DNA of 24,723 bases, taken from HGM04593 sp964470845. Lineage in GTDB: Bacteria; Bacteroidota; Bacteroidia; Bacteroidales; Bacteroidaceae. The stretch lies in the NCBI GenBank assembly GCA_964470845.1, contig CAYYEL010000031.1:1-24723 (forward strand), written 5' to 3'. Shown here piece by piece: positions 8,097 to 15,295 of the stretch. Below the pieces are notes generated by a model. That model did not search any database. It had not been told where the DNA came from and saw only the letters and a list, made by a program, of their open reading frames with translations. Made by a program: the position numbers and the translations under genes. Position 1 is the first letter of the stretch. Each line of letters begins with the position of its first letter.

Positions 8097-8480
8097 TTAG
8101 AATGGCAGGTCGTCGGTCTCGTTCTGTGCGCTAAAATCGGGTGCGCTCACTTTGGGAGCGTTCACCTGAGGTGCTGCATCGTAAGGGGCGGCTGTGGCTG
8201 CTGCGGGAGCAACGCCACGCTCTACTTTCCAAGCGCGAATATCGTTGTACCAACGGCCGTTGTATTCGCGTGCGTTGATGTCGAACGATACGGTCATCTC
8301 TTCGCCGGCCTGAATATTGAACTGTGCTATTTTATCTGCTCCAAATACGTTGAAGCACATTTTGCGGGGGTACTGTTCGTGTGTCTCAAGTACATACTCC
8401 TGCATTTTCCACTCGTTTCCTGTCTTTGAGATACCGCCTCTCTCGGGCAGCACTGCAATGATTTTTCCTATAATTTCCAT
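8097..8480 (-). CDS. DUF3127 protein, OB-fold-like with SSB-style C-terminal tail
   Basis: 127 residues from the ATG at 8480; an upstream in-frame TTG exists but the ATG gives the family start MEIIGKIIAVLPERGG. The conserved body (about 1-90) has the strand pattern and motifs of DUF3127, a family largely confined to Bacteroidota (SKTGNEWKMQEYVLETHEQYPRKM type sequence; FNVFGADKIAQFNI; REYNGRWYNDIRAW). A low-complexity Ala/Pro linker (about 92-118) leads to the terminal acidic tip ETDDLPF. That layout, OB-like domain, flexible linker and D-D-L-P-F tip, is the one used by single-stranded DNA-binding protein to recruit partners. A DNA-replication role is inference, helped by the divergent position beside dnaN. 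It has its own strong terminator. Confidence 0.82.
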   Translation of the reverse strand: MEIIGKIIAVLPERGGISKTGNEWKMQEYVLETHEQYPRKMCFNVFGADKIAQFNIQAGEEMTVSFDINAREYNGRWYNDIRAWKVERGVAPAAATAAPYDAAPQVNAPKVSAPDFSAQNETDDLPF

Positions 8481-8500
8481 AATTCGATTCAAATACTTGG

Positions 8501-8508
8501 CGAAAGTA
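8501..8508 (-). promoter_or_regulatory. candidate -7 element for the DUF3127 gene
   Basis: On the minus strand this reads TACTTTCG, a good TAnnTTCG match 20 bp before the DUF3127 ATG. The expected -33 position carries only a run of T, so confidence is limited. Confidence 0.4.
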
Positions 8509-8572
8509 ATTCATTTCTTTGAAAAAAACGAGGAATCATAGCCATTTTTGATAAATTATTTCAGTTTGTTTC

Positions 8573-8603
8573 TTTGTATTAACTATGCTTTTCATTATCT
8601 TCG
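8573..8603 (+). promoter_or_regulatory. dnaN promoter (Bacteroidota sigma-A type)
   Basis: TTTG at 8573-8576, exactly 19 bp, then TATCTTCG at 8596-8603. Spacing and both elements fit the Bacteroidota -33/-7 consensus. Transcription would begin near 8610, giving a leader of about 65 nt before dnaN. Confidence 0.75.
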
Positions 8604-8676
8604 CAGAATAATAGGTGTGCAATTTTGTGTGCTTTTTATGTAGTGAACCCGAAAAAACAATTAAAAAACAAATATT

Positions 8677-9801
8677 ATGAACTTTACTGTATCAAGCTCT
8701 CTGCTGTCATCGCGCCTGCAGACTATCAGCCGAGTAATAAACTCAAAAAATACAATTCCTGTGCTCGATTGTTTCTTGTTCGAGCTTTGTGGGACTAAAC
8801 TTACATTGACTGCATCCGACCCCGATAATACGTTGAATACCTCGTTCGAGGTTATTGAGTGTTCCGAGGATTTTAGTTTTGCAATATCTTCAAAAATTCT
8901 AATCGACTCGCTTAAGGAGATTTCGGAGCAGCCTTTGCGTTTCGAGGTCAATAAAGAGACGCTTGAGCTTACCATCTACTATCTTAACGGAAAGTACAGT
9001 ATGGTGGGGCAGAATGCCGAGGAGTATCCCGCTGCGCCTGTATTGGGCGAGGGGGCTGTAAAGATTGCTATCCCTAACAGTGTGCTCTCGAACGGAATTT
9101 CGTGCTCGCTGTTTGCTGCTGCCGACGATGAGATTCGTCCGGCAATGTGCGGTGTGTATTTCGATTTTACCCCCGAGAATGTAACTTTTGTTGCGTCGGA
9201 CGGACATAAATTGGCTCGCTGTCGCGACTATTCTGTAACGGGTGCCGAAAAATCGGCTTTTATCCTGCCAAAGAAGCCTGCAACGCTTCTGAAGAATCTT
9301 TTGGGTAAGGACGAGCAAGAGGAGGTGGTGCTTGAGTTTGACGGTCGTTTTGCGACATTCGCTATGGGCGAGTATGAGCTTGTGTGTCGTCTGCTCGACT
9401 ATCGCTACCCCAACTATAATGCCGTAATTCCGCAGAATAATCCTCATAAACTCATTGTCGATAGAGCTGCTCTCATCGGTACGCTGCGCCGTGTGGCAAT
9501 CTTCTCGTCGCAGGTGAGCCTCATAAAATTGCATATTGAGAGTGGTAAGATGATAATCTCGGCGCAGAATCCCGACTTTTCGACAGCTGCCGAGGAGAGC
9601 ATCACTTGTAACTACGACAGTGTGCCTATGAATATTGGCTTCCGCGCATCGTTGCTCATTGATATGCTCAATAATATCCCCGGACAGGATGTGGTTATTG
9701 AGCTTGCCGACCCTTCGCGTGCGGGTGTTATTGTGCCTGCCGAGCAGGGTGAGAAACAGGAACTGTTGATGTTGCTTCTGCCTGTGATGATAGCAGAGTA
9801 A
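8677..9801 (+). CDS. dnaN: DNA polymerase III beta subunit (sliding clamp)
   Basis: 374 residues, the normal length. The protein forms the ring that holds the replicative polymerase on DNA. The three repeated clamp domains can be followed: N-terminal (about 1-122, starting FTVSSSLLSSRLQTISRVI), middle (about 130-250, with FAAADDEIRPAMCGVYFD and ASDGHKLARC, the conserved DGxxLA-type motif), and C-terminal (about 252-374, with VSLIKLHIESGKM and ending in LLLLPVM). The last segment corresponds to the conserved clamp C-terminus that helps form the partner-binding pocket. It has a well-formed promoter of its own and heads a run of co-directional genes. It is transcribed divergently from the DUF3127 gene. 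Confidence 0.97.
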   Translation: MNFTVSSSLLSSRLQTISRVINSKNTIPVLDCFLFELCGTKLTLTASDPDNTLNTSFEVIECSEDFSFAISSKILIDSLKEISEQPLRFEVNKETLELTIYYLNGKYSMVGQNAEEYPAAPVLGEGAVKIAIPNSVLSNGISCSLFAAADDEIRPAMCGVYFDFTPENVTFVASDGHKLARCRDYSVTGAEKSAFILPKKPATLLKNLLGKDEQEEVVLEFDGRFATFAMGEYELVCRLLDYRYPNYNAVIPQNNPHKLIVDRAALIGTLRRVAIFSSQVSLIKLHIESGKMIISAQNPDFSTAAEESITCNYDSVPMNIGFRASLLIDMLNNIPGQDVVIELADPSRAGVIVPAEQGEKQELLMLLLPVMIAE

Positions 9802-9860
9802 GGGGTGGCTTTTCTGATGAGGGGATAATCACTCGCTCTATACACAATTCTTACAAAAAA

Positions 9861-9900
9861 AAGAGGATGCGTCGGAATGTATATTTTGCCGCACCCTCTT
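9861..9900 (-). terminator. hairpin after dnaN, terminator-like on the minus strand
   Basis: AAGAGGATGCG pairs with CGCACCCTCTT (10 of 11 bp) around a loop of about 18 nt. On the plus strand the hairpin is preceded by A's and followed by AATCTG, a poor U tract. On the minus strand it is followed by eight T's, the classical terminator form, although no minus-strand gene is visible upstream of it. It may still cause partial termination or RNA-end protection after dnaN. Confidence 0.5.
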
Positions 9901-9935
9901 AATCTGTAAAAATAACAAGCTCAAAATAAAGTCTT

Positions 9936-10706
9936 ATGAAACTCAATCTGAAAAATCCAATAATATTCTTCGACCTTGAAACAACGGGTGTTGATGTGTC
10001 AAAAGACCGCATCGTCGAAATTTGCTATATAAAAGTGTGGCCCAATGGTAACGAGGTGTCGCGCACAATGCGCATAAACCCGGGCATACATATTCCCCAA
10101 CAATCGACTGCTGTACACGGAATAAAAGACGAGGATGTAAAGGATTGCCCTCTCTTTAAAGATGTTGCCAAGGAGATTGCCAATGACTTTCAGGGGTGCG
10201 ATATTGCGGGATTCAATTCTAACCGCTTCGACCTGCCTATGCTGGCCGAGGAGTTTCTGCGTGCGCAGGTAGATATTGACCTTAGTCGCCACCGCGCTAT
10301 TGACGTGCAGGTGATTTATCATAAATTGGAACAACGCACACTGTCGGCGGCTTATAAATTCTACTGTGATGCCGAGCTTGTAGATGCCCATAGTGCGCTG
10401 GCCGATACACGTGCAACATACGAGATTCTTCAGGCGCAGCTCGACCGTTATCCCGAGGTTCTGAAGAATGATATGGAATTCTTGTCGGAATTTTCGTCGT
10501 TCACAAGAAATGTGGATTTTGCAGGGCGTATGATATATGACGATGCAGGCAACGAGATTATAAATTTCGGAAAGTATAAGGGTGAGAAGGTCGAGACGGT
10601 GCTTGCACGCGACCCGGCTTACTATGCTTGGATTATGAACGGTGATTTTCCGCTTAATACTAAACAGGTGCTCACACGCATAAAACTGCGTGGAATGAAA
10701 AAATAA
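9936..10706 (+). CDS. DnaQ-like 3'-5' exonuclease with C-terminal DUF3820-type module
   Basis: 256 residues. The N-terminal domain (about 8-175) is a DEDDh exonuclease: D13 and E15 in FFDLETTG, D99 in NSNRFDLPML, H152 and D157 in DAHSALADTRAT. The small C-terminal part (about 205-250; INFGKYKGEKV, then AYYAWIMNGDFP) matches the DUF3820 module often fused to such nucleases. These enzymes remove nucleotides from DNA 3' ends, either as proofreaders or as stand-alone repair or RNA-trimming enzymes; which applies here cannot be told. Position right after dnaN suggests proofreading or replication repair. It is 16 bp from coaBC. It is not the PHP-domain proofreader and is too short to be a PolC. Confidence 0.9.
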   Translation: MKLNLKNPIIFFDLETTGVDVSKDRIVEICYIKVWPNGNEVSRTMRINPGIHIPQQSTAVHGIKDEDVKDCPLFKDVAKEIANDFQGCDIAGFNSNRFDLPMLAEEFLRAQVDIDLSRHRAIDVQVIYHKLEQRTLSAAYKFYCDAELVDAHSALADTRATYEILQAQLDRYPEVLKNDMEFLSEFSSFTRNVDFAGRMIYDDAGNEIINFGKYKGEKVETVLARDPAYYAWIMNGDFPLNTKQVLTRIKLRGMKK

Positions 10707-10722
10707 ATAAGAACTTAGGGAT

Positions 10723-12801
10723 ATGCTGAAAGGAAAGAAAATAGTGCTGGGGATTACCGGTAGCATAGCTGCTTATAAGGCGGCGCTGCTTGTGCGTTTG
10801 CTCGTTAAGGAGGGGGCCGAGGTGCAGGTTGTAATGACGCAGTCGGCCAAGGAGTTTATCACTCCGCTTACCTTATCGACCCTCTCGGGGCGTGCGGTGT
10901 TGAGTGGGTTTTTCCATTCGGATAGTGGAGCGTGGAACAGCCACGTAGAGTTGGGATTATGGGCCGATGCTATGATTATAGCGCCTGCAACAGCTTCGAC
11001 TATCGGTAAAATGGCCGGTGGCATTGCCGATAATCTGCTTGTAACAACCTATCTGTCGATGAAAGCTCCGGTACTTGTTGCTCCGGCAATGGATCTTGAT
11101 ATGTATGCTCACCCATCGACACAGCGTAATCTTGATATTTTGCGTTCGTATGGCAATCATATAATAGAACCTGCCGAGGGCGAGCTTGCAAGCCATCTGA
11201 AAGGTAAGGGACGTATGGAAGAACCGCAGAATATAGTTGAGAGACTGAAAGAACTTTTTTTTGTGAAAGGGCCGCTTGCCGGTAAAAAAATTCTGGTAAC
11301 AGCCGGCCCTACATATGAAAAAATAGACCCTGTACGTTTCATAGGAAATTATTCATCGGGTAAGATGGGCTTTGCAATTGCCGAGGAGTGTGTGCGGGCA
11401 GGTGCCGAGGTTACGCTTGTGGCCGGCCCTGTGTCGCTCTCAACACCGCATAAGGCAATAAAGCGTGTAGATGTGGAGTCGGCACGTGAGATGCACGCTG
11501 CCTCTGTTGCTGCTTTTCAGGGGTGCGATGCGGCCGTGCTCTGTGCCGCTGTTGCCGATTATCGTCCGTCGGTGCAGGCCGATAAAAAAATTAAGCGCAC
11601 CGATGATAATATGACAATAGAGCTTGAGGCTAATCCTGATATTGCAGCTTCTTTGGGTGAGTGTAAGCGGGGGGGGCAGATACTTGCGGGGTTTGCGCTT
11701 GAGACTAACGATGCTCAGGCCAACGCTCGTATTAAATTGAAAAAGAAAAATCTCGATTTTATCGTGCTTAACTCGCTTGAAGATAAGGGTGCAGGCTTTG
11801 CTGTCGATACAAATAAGGTAACTATTATCGACAATGAGGGTGCAACCGAATATCCTCTAAAGAGCAAGGCCTCGGTGGCACGAGATATTGTGGCGCATCT
11901 TGCACGACTGTTTATGGTGCTTATGTTGTTGTTTGCTCCGTCGGCGGCCGATGCGCAGGAGCTTAATGCAACCGTCAGTCTTAACACATCAAAGGTGCAG
12001 GGTACAAATACAGAGGTTTTTACGGTGCTCAAGGACGCTCTGACCGAGTTTATCAATAACCGTAAATGGACTGAGTATAGTTACGAGGAGTACGAGCGTA
12101 TAACCTGTAACTTTACATTTATTGTCGATGCTTACTCGGACGACGGCTCGTTTACCTGCTCGCTTATGGTGCAGGGCTCGCGTCCGGTGTTCGGCTCGAC
12201 CTATTCTTCGACAATTTTCAAGTACGAGGATAAGGGTATAAAATTTACCTATCAGCCTTACGACCGATTAGAGTTTAACGAGGATAATCTCGATAATAAT
12301 CTCACAGCGGTGATTGCTTTTTATGCCTATCTGATAATAGGCCTTGATATGGATTCTATGGGCGAGCTTGGTGGCAGTGATTTTCTGAACAAAGCGCTGA
12401 ATATTGCGGGTAATGCACAGAATTTGGGCGACAGCGGCTGGCGGGCCGGAAGCAGTAATAATAATCGATACACGGTAATTGACGACTATATGAACGGTGC
12501 AATGGAGCCTCTGCGCAGGCTTTACTATAAATATCACCGTTTGGGGCTCGATACAATGTTCAAGGATGCCGAGGCAGGACGAAAAATTATAACCGAGTGT
12601 ATGACAATGCTTCAAGAGGCCTATAATAATCGCCCGTTGGCTTATATGACTAAACTTTTTACCGAGTATAAACAGGATGAATTTGTGAACCTCTACTCTT
12701 TTGAGGGAGGAGCCGACGAGAAGCAAGAGGTTGTGAAAATTCTATCCGAGATTAACCCCTCGCAGTCGGATGCTTGGGATAAGATTCTTAGAACACGATA
12801 A
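10723..12801 (+). CDS. coaBC: CoaBC (PPC decarboxylase / PPC synthetase) fused in frame to a secreted-type DUF4835 protein
   Basis: 692 residues read without a stop. Residues 1-180 are CoaC (flavin-dependent phosphopantothenoylcysteine decarboxylase): GITGSIAAYKA near 9, catalytic H74 in NSHVELG. Residues 187-397 are CoaB (phosphopantothenate-cysteine ligase): TAGPTYEKIDPVRFIGN, with N209 before YSSGKMG, and AAVADYRPS. Together they make 4'-phosphopantetheine for coenzyme A in the cytoplasm. Two decarboxylase residues differ from E. coli: D124 for N125 and S157 for C158. At residues 396-411 a hydrophobic signal-like segment (LFMVLMLLFAPSAADA) precedes Q412, where DUF4835 begins (QELNATVSLNTSKVQGTN). 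In related genomes DUF4835 is a separate exported protein encoded beside coaBC. An internal start, GTG at 11890 or ATG at 11914, may release it as its own product. recN follows after 8 bp. Confidence 0.9.
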   Translation: MLKGKKIVLGITGSIAAYKAALLVRLLVKEGAEVQVVMTQSAKEFITPLTLSTLSGRAVLSGFFHSDSGAWNSHVELGLWADAMIIAPATASTIGKMAGGIADNLLVTTYLSMKAPVLVAPAMDLDMYAHPSTQRNLDILRSYGNHIIEPAEGELASHLKGKGRMEEPQNIVERLKELFFVKGPLAGKKILVTAGPTYEKIDPVRFIGNYSSGKMGFAIAEECVRAGAEVTLVAGPVSLSTPHKAIKRVDVESAREMHAASVAAFQGCDAAVLCAAVADYRPSVQADKKIKRTDDNMTIELEANPDIAASLGECKRGGQILAGFALETNDAQANARIKLKKKNLDFIVLNSLEDKGAGFAVDTNKVTIIDNEGATEYPLKSKASVARDIVAHLARLFMVLMLLFAPSAADAQELNATVSLNTSKVQGTNTEVFTVLKDALTEFINNRKWTEYSYEEYERITCNFTFIVDAYSDDGSFTCSLMVQGSRPVFGSTYSSTIFKYEDKGIKFTYQPYDRLEFNEDNLDNNLTAVIAFYAYLIIGLDMDSMGELGGSDFLNKALNIAGNAQNLGDSGWRAGSSNNNRYTVIDDYMNGAMEPLRRLYYKYHRLGLDTMFKDAEAGRKIITECMTMLQEAYNNRPLAYMTKLFTEYKQDEFVNLYSFEGGADEKQEVVKILSEINPSQSDAWDKILRTR
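11914..12801 (+). other. DUF4835 part of the fused frame, with possible internal start and signal peptide
   Basis: Marks the part that is normally an independent gene. ATG codons occur at 11914 and 11923, and a GTG at 11890 would give the better signal peptide, starting VAHLARLF with His and Arg in the n-region. The h-region is LFMVLMLLF and the predicted cleavage is ADA|QELN. The mature domain of about 280 residues carries family motifs: SKVQGTN, FINNRKWTEYSYEEYERI, AFYAYLIIGLDMDS, and RRLYYKYHRLGLD. DUF4835 proteins are Bacteroidota envelope proteins of unknown role. No stop codon separates them from CoaBC here. Confidence 0.6.
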
Positions 12802-12809
12802 TAGAGTAT

Positions 12810-14480
12810 ATGCTAAAATCGCTTAAGATAGATAATTTTGCCCTTATAGACCATCTTGAGATTAACCTTGCAAACGGTTTCTCGGTTATTACCGGTGAGA
12901 CGGGAACGGGAAAGTCGGTGTTTCTGGGGGCAATATCAATGATGTTGGGACAGCGCTCAGACGTAAAGATGGTGCGCGAGGGGGCAGGACGTTGTATAAT
13001 AGAAGGGGTTTTTGACCTTTCGGGATACAATCTGCAACCTTTCTTCGAGCTTAACGACCTTGAATATGACGAGGCCGAGTGTATTGTGCGTCGCGAGGTG
13101 TCGGTGGCGGGGCGCAGTCGGGCTTTTATAAATGACACACCTGTTACGGTTACGCAACTCAAGGAGCTTGGCGTTGCACTCATAGATATACACTCGCAGC
13201 ATCAGAATTTGTTGTTGGGCGACAGAAATTTTCAGTTGAATGTACTCGATACGTTGGGCTGCGGCAACAAAGAGCTTGACGAGTATGCGGCTCTTTATGA
13301 CGAGTATAGGGCTGTACGCAACAGGCTCGACGCTCTAAAAGAGGAACTTGAGAAGAGCCGCAGGGACGAGGATTTTATGCGTTTCCAGCTTGACGAGATT
13401 GAGGCGTTATCGTTGCACGAGGATGAGCAGGAGGCTCTTGAGCAGGAGCAGATGCAATTGTCGCACGCCGAGGATATTAAAGCAGCTCTGTGTGGAGCGC
13501 TTGCCATTATTGACGGTGAGGGCGAACGTAGTCTCTTGCAATCGGTGCGCGAGGCGGCAACGACACTTGCACGTGTGGCGTCTCACTATTCTGCGGCTGC
13601 TGAACTATCTGAGCGCTTAGAGGCAAATTACATCGAGCTTAAAGATTGTTGCAGCGAGTTGAATTATCGTGCCGAGGAGGTGGTGTTCTCGCCCGAAAGG
13701 CTTGAGTTTGTCGATAGACGCCTCTCGGCAATATATGACCTTGAAAAGAAGCACCGTGTAGATTCGCCGAGCGGGCTTCTTGAATTTGCCCGGGAGATGC
13801 GCGAGCGCTTGCAGCATATTGAGGGTGGCGACGAGGAGATTGTTGCGCTTGAGAAGAGGCTTAAGAGTGTTACCCGACAGACAGCCGAGGCGGCATCGAG
13901 GCTCACTGCCAAGCGACGCGAAGCGGCGCAGATGCTGCAAGAGAAAATCACTGCAATACTCGTTACGTTGGGAATGCCGCTCATACGGTTCGGGGTGGAT
14001 TTTTCGGCGAGCGCAGATTTTACAGCGCAGGGGACGGATGTTGTACGTTTCCTCTTCTCGGCCAACAGTATAAGCCCTATGCAGCCTTTGTCCGAGGTGG
14101 CATCGGGTGGTGAGATGGCGCGTGTGATGCTTGCGTTAAAGTCTTTGATTGCCGACAGTGTGCAGCAACCCACACTTATCTTCGACGAGATTGATACAGG
14201 TATTTCGGGTATTCTTGCCGAGAGAATGGGGCGTCTGATGAAACAGATGGGCAGCATAAACCATCAGGTGATAAGTATTACTCATCTGCCGCAGGTGGCG
14301 GCGCTGGGTGCGGCACACTATAAGGTGTATAAAGAGGAGGGCCTCGGTGGTACAAAGACAAATATTGTGGAGCTTAGGGGCGAGGAACGTGTGCGCGAGA
14401 TTGCTCAGATGATGAGTGGCGAGAAACTCACAGAAGCGGCGCTTGACAATGCTCGCCTGCTGCTTGATGGTATAAACTGA
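12810..14480 (+). CDS. recN: DNA repair protein RecN (SMC-like ATPase)
   Basis: 556 residues, the usual RecN length. RecN is an SMC-type ATPase that acts early at DNA double-strand breaks. The N-terminal head half carries Walker A, GETGTGKS at 29-36. A long coiled-coil region (about 160-370, rich in Glu, Leu, Arg) follows. The C-terminal head half has the ABC signature SGGE at 432-435 (SEVASGGEMAR) and Walker B LIFDEIDTG with D459 and E460, then the switch region THLPQVAALG. It lies 8 bp after the coaBC-DUF4835 frame and 29 bp before rlmB, so it is part of the same run. No LexA-type box is apparent. Confidence 0.96.
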   Translation: MLKSLKIDNFALIDHLEINLANGFSVITGETGTGKSVFLGAISMMLGQRSDVKMVREGAGRCIIEGVFDLSGYNLQPFFELNDLEYDEAECIVRREVSVAGRSRAFINDTPVTVTQLKELGVALIDIHSQHQNLLLGDRNFQLNVLDTLGCGNKELDEYAALYDEYRAVRNRLDALKEELEKSRRDEDFMRFQLDEIEALSLHEDEQEALEQEQMQLSHAEDIKAALCGALAIIDGEGERSLLQSVREAATTLARVASHYSAAAELSERLEANYIELKDCCSELNYRAEEVVFSPERLEFVDRRLSAIYDLEKKHRVDSPSGLLEFAREMRERLQHIEGGDEEIVALEKRLKSVTRQTAEAASRLTAKRREAAQMLQEKITAILVTLGMPLIRFGVDFSASADFTAQGTDVVRFLFSANSISPMQPLSEVASGGEMARVMLALKSLIADSVQQPTLIFDEIDTGISGILAERMGRLMKQMGSINHQVISITHLPQVAALGAAHYKVYKEEGLGGTKTNIVELRGEERVREIAQMMSGEKLTEAALDNARLLLDGIN

Positions 14481-14509
14481 TATTGATAAATAAAAAAAAG
14501 AGCAATAAA

Positions 14510-15256
14510 ATGGTTAATACAAATGAAATGATTTTTGGAGTGCGTGCAGTGCTTGAGGCTCTTGAGGCCGGAAAAGAGGTGGATAAGATTCTCGTTAAAC
14601 GAGATATTCAGAGCGAGCTCTCGCGCGAACTTTTCGCAGCACTCAAGGGGCGTACAATTCCTGTCGTTCGTGTGCCGGTCGAGAAACTGAACCGCATCAC
14701 ACGTAAGAATCATCAGGGAGTAATTGCATTTATCTCGGCGGTGGAGTATGCTCACGTGGATACTGTTGTACCTACGCTTTACGAGGAGGGAAAAGTGCCT
14801 TTTCTTGTGCTTCTCGATGGAATTACCGATGTGCGTAATTTTGGTTCGATTGCTCGTACCTGCGACTGTGCAGGAGTGGATGCAATAATAATTCCGGCGC
14901 ATGGCAGTGTAACAGTAAATGCCGATGCTGTAAAAACCTCGGCCGGAGCGTTGCACACACTGCCCGTATGTCGCGAGAAGAATATTACCGAGACGTTGCG
15001 CTATCTTAAGGAGTCGGGTGTGCGCATCGTGTGTGCAACAGAAAAGGGTACAATGAGCTACACACGTAGTAATTATACCGAGCCTGTGTGTGTTGTGATG
15101 GGGGCCGAGGATACGGGAATTCCTGTTGAGCATCTGCGTCTGTGCGACGATTGGGTTTCAATTCCTCAATTCGGTAATATAGAGTCGTTGAATGTATCGG
15201 TGGCAACGGGCGTTATTCTGTACGAGGCGGTGCGTCAGCGTCATCAAGGCGAGTAA
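14510..15256 (+). CDS. rlmB: TrmH/SpoU-family 2'-O-methyltransferase, probable 23S rRNA G2251 methylase
   Basis: 248 residues from the ATG at 14510; an in-frame TTG at 14483 would add nine Lys/Asn-rich residues that are not family-like. The N-terminal substrate-binding domain (about 5-80, EMIFGVRAVLEAL) is joined to a SPOUT knot domain. SPOUT motif 1 is LDGITDVRNFGSIARTC with the invariant N and R; motif 2 is VMGAEDTGIP; motif 3 is IPQFGNIESLNVSVATG, which binds S-adenosylmethionine through the knot. This two-domain layout is that of RlmB, which methylates a ribose in the peptidyl-transferase loop of 23S rRNA. A paralogue acting on another RNA site cannot be excluded. It starts 29 bp after recN. 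Confidence 0.88.
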   Translation: MVNTNEMIFGVRAVLEALEAGKEVDKILVKRDIQSELSRELFAALKGRTIPVVRVPVEKLNRITRKNHQGVIAFISAVEYAHVDTVVPTLYEEGKVPFLVLLDGITDVRNFGSIARTCDCAGVDAIIIPAHGSVTVNADAVKTSAGALHTLPVCREKNITETLRYLKESGVRIVCATEKGTMSYTRSNYTEPVCVVMGAEDTGIPVEHLRLCDDWVSIPQFGNIESLNVSVATGVILYEAVRQRHQGE

Positions 15257-15295
15257 CGTAACAATGAATATAATACTCCTCTAAAGTTATTGCCA

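Noticed and set aside
9999..10766. 255-codon minus-strand frame opposite the exonuclease gene
   Set aside because: Opposite the DEDDh exonuclease with all catalytic residues; no family features in the antisense product.
11240..11290. A-rich and T-rich runs in coaBC (TTTTTTTT, AAAAAAA) as possible frameshift sites
   Set aside because: The frame is continuous across them with good CoaBC similarity on both sides, so no slippage is needed.
14405..15133. 242-codon minus-strand frame across recN and rlmB
   Set aside because: Spans two confident plus-strand genes and has no recognisable motifs.
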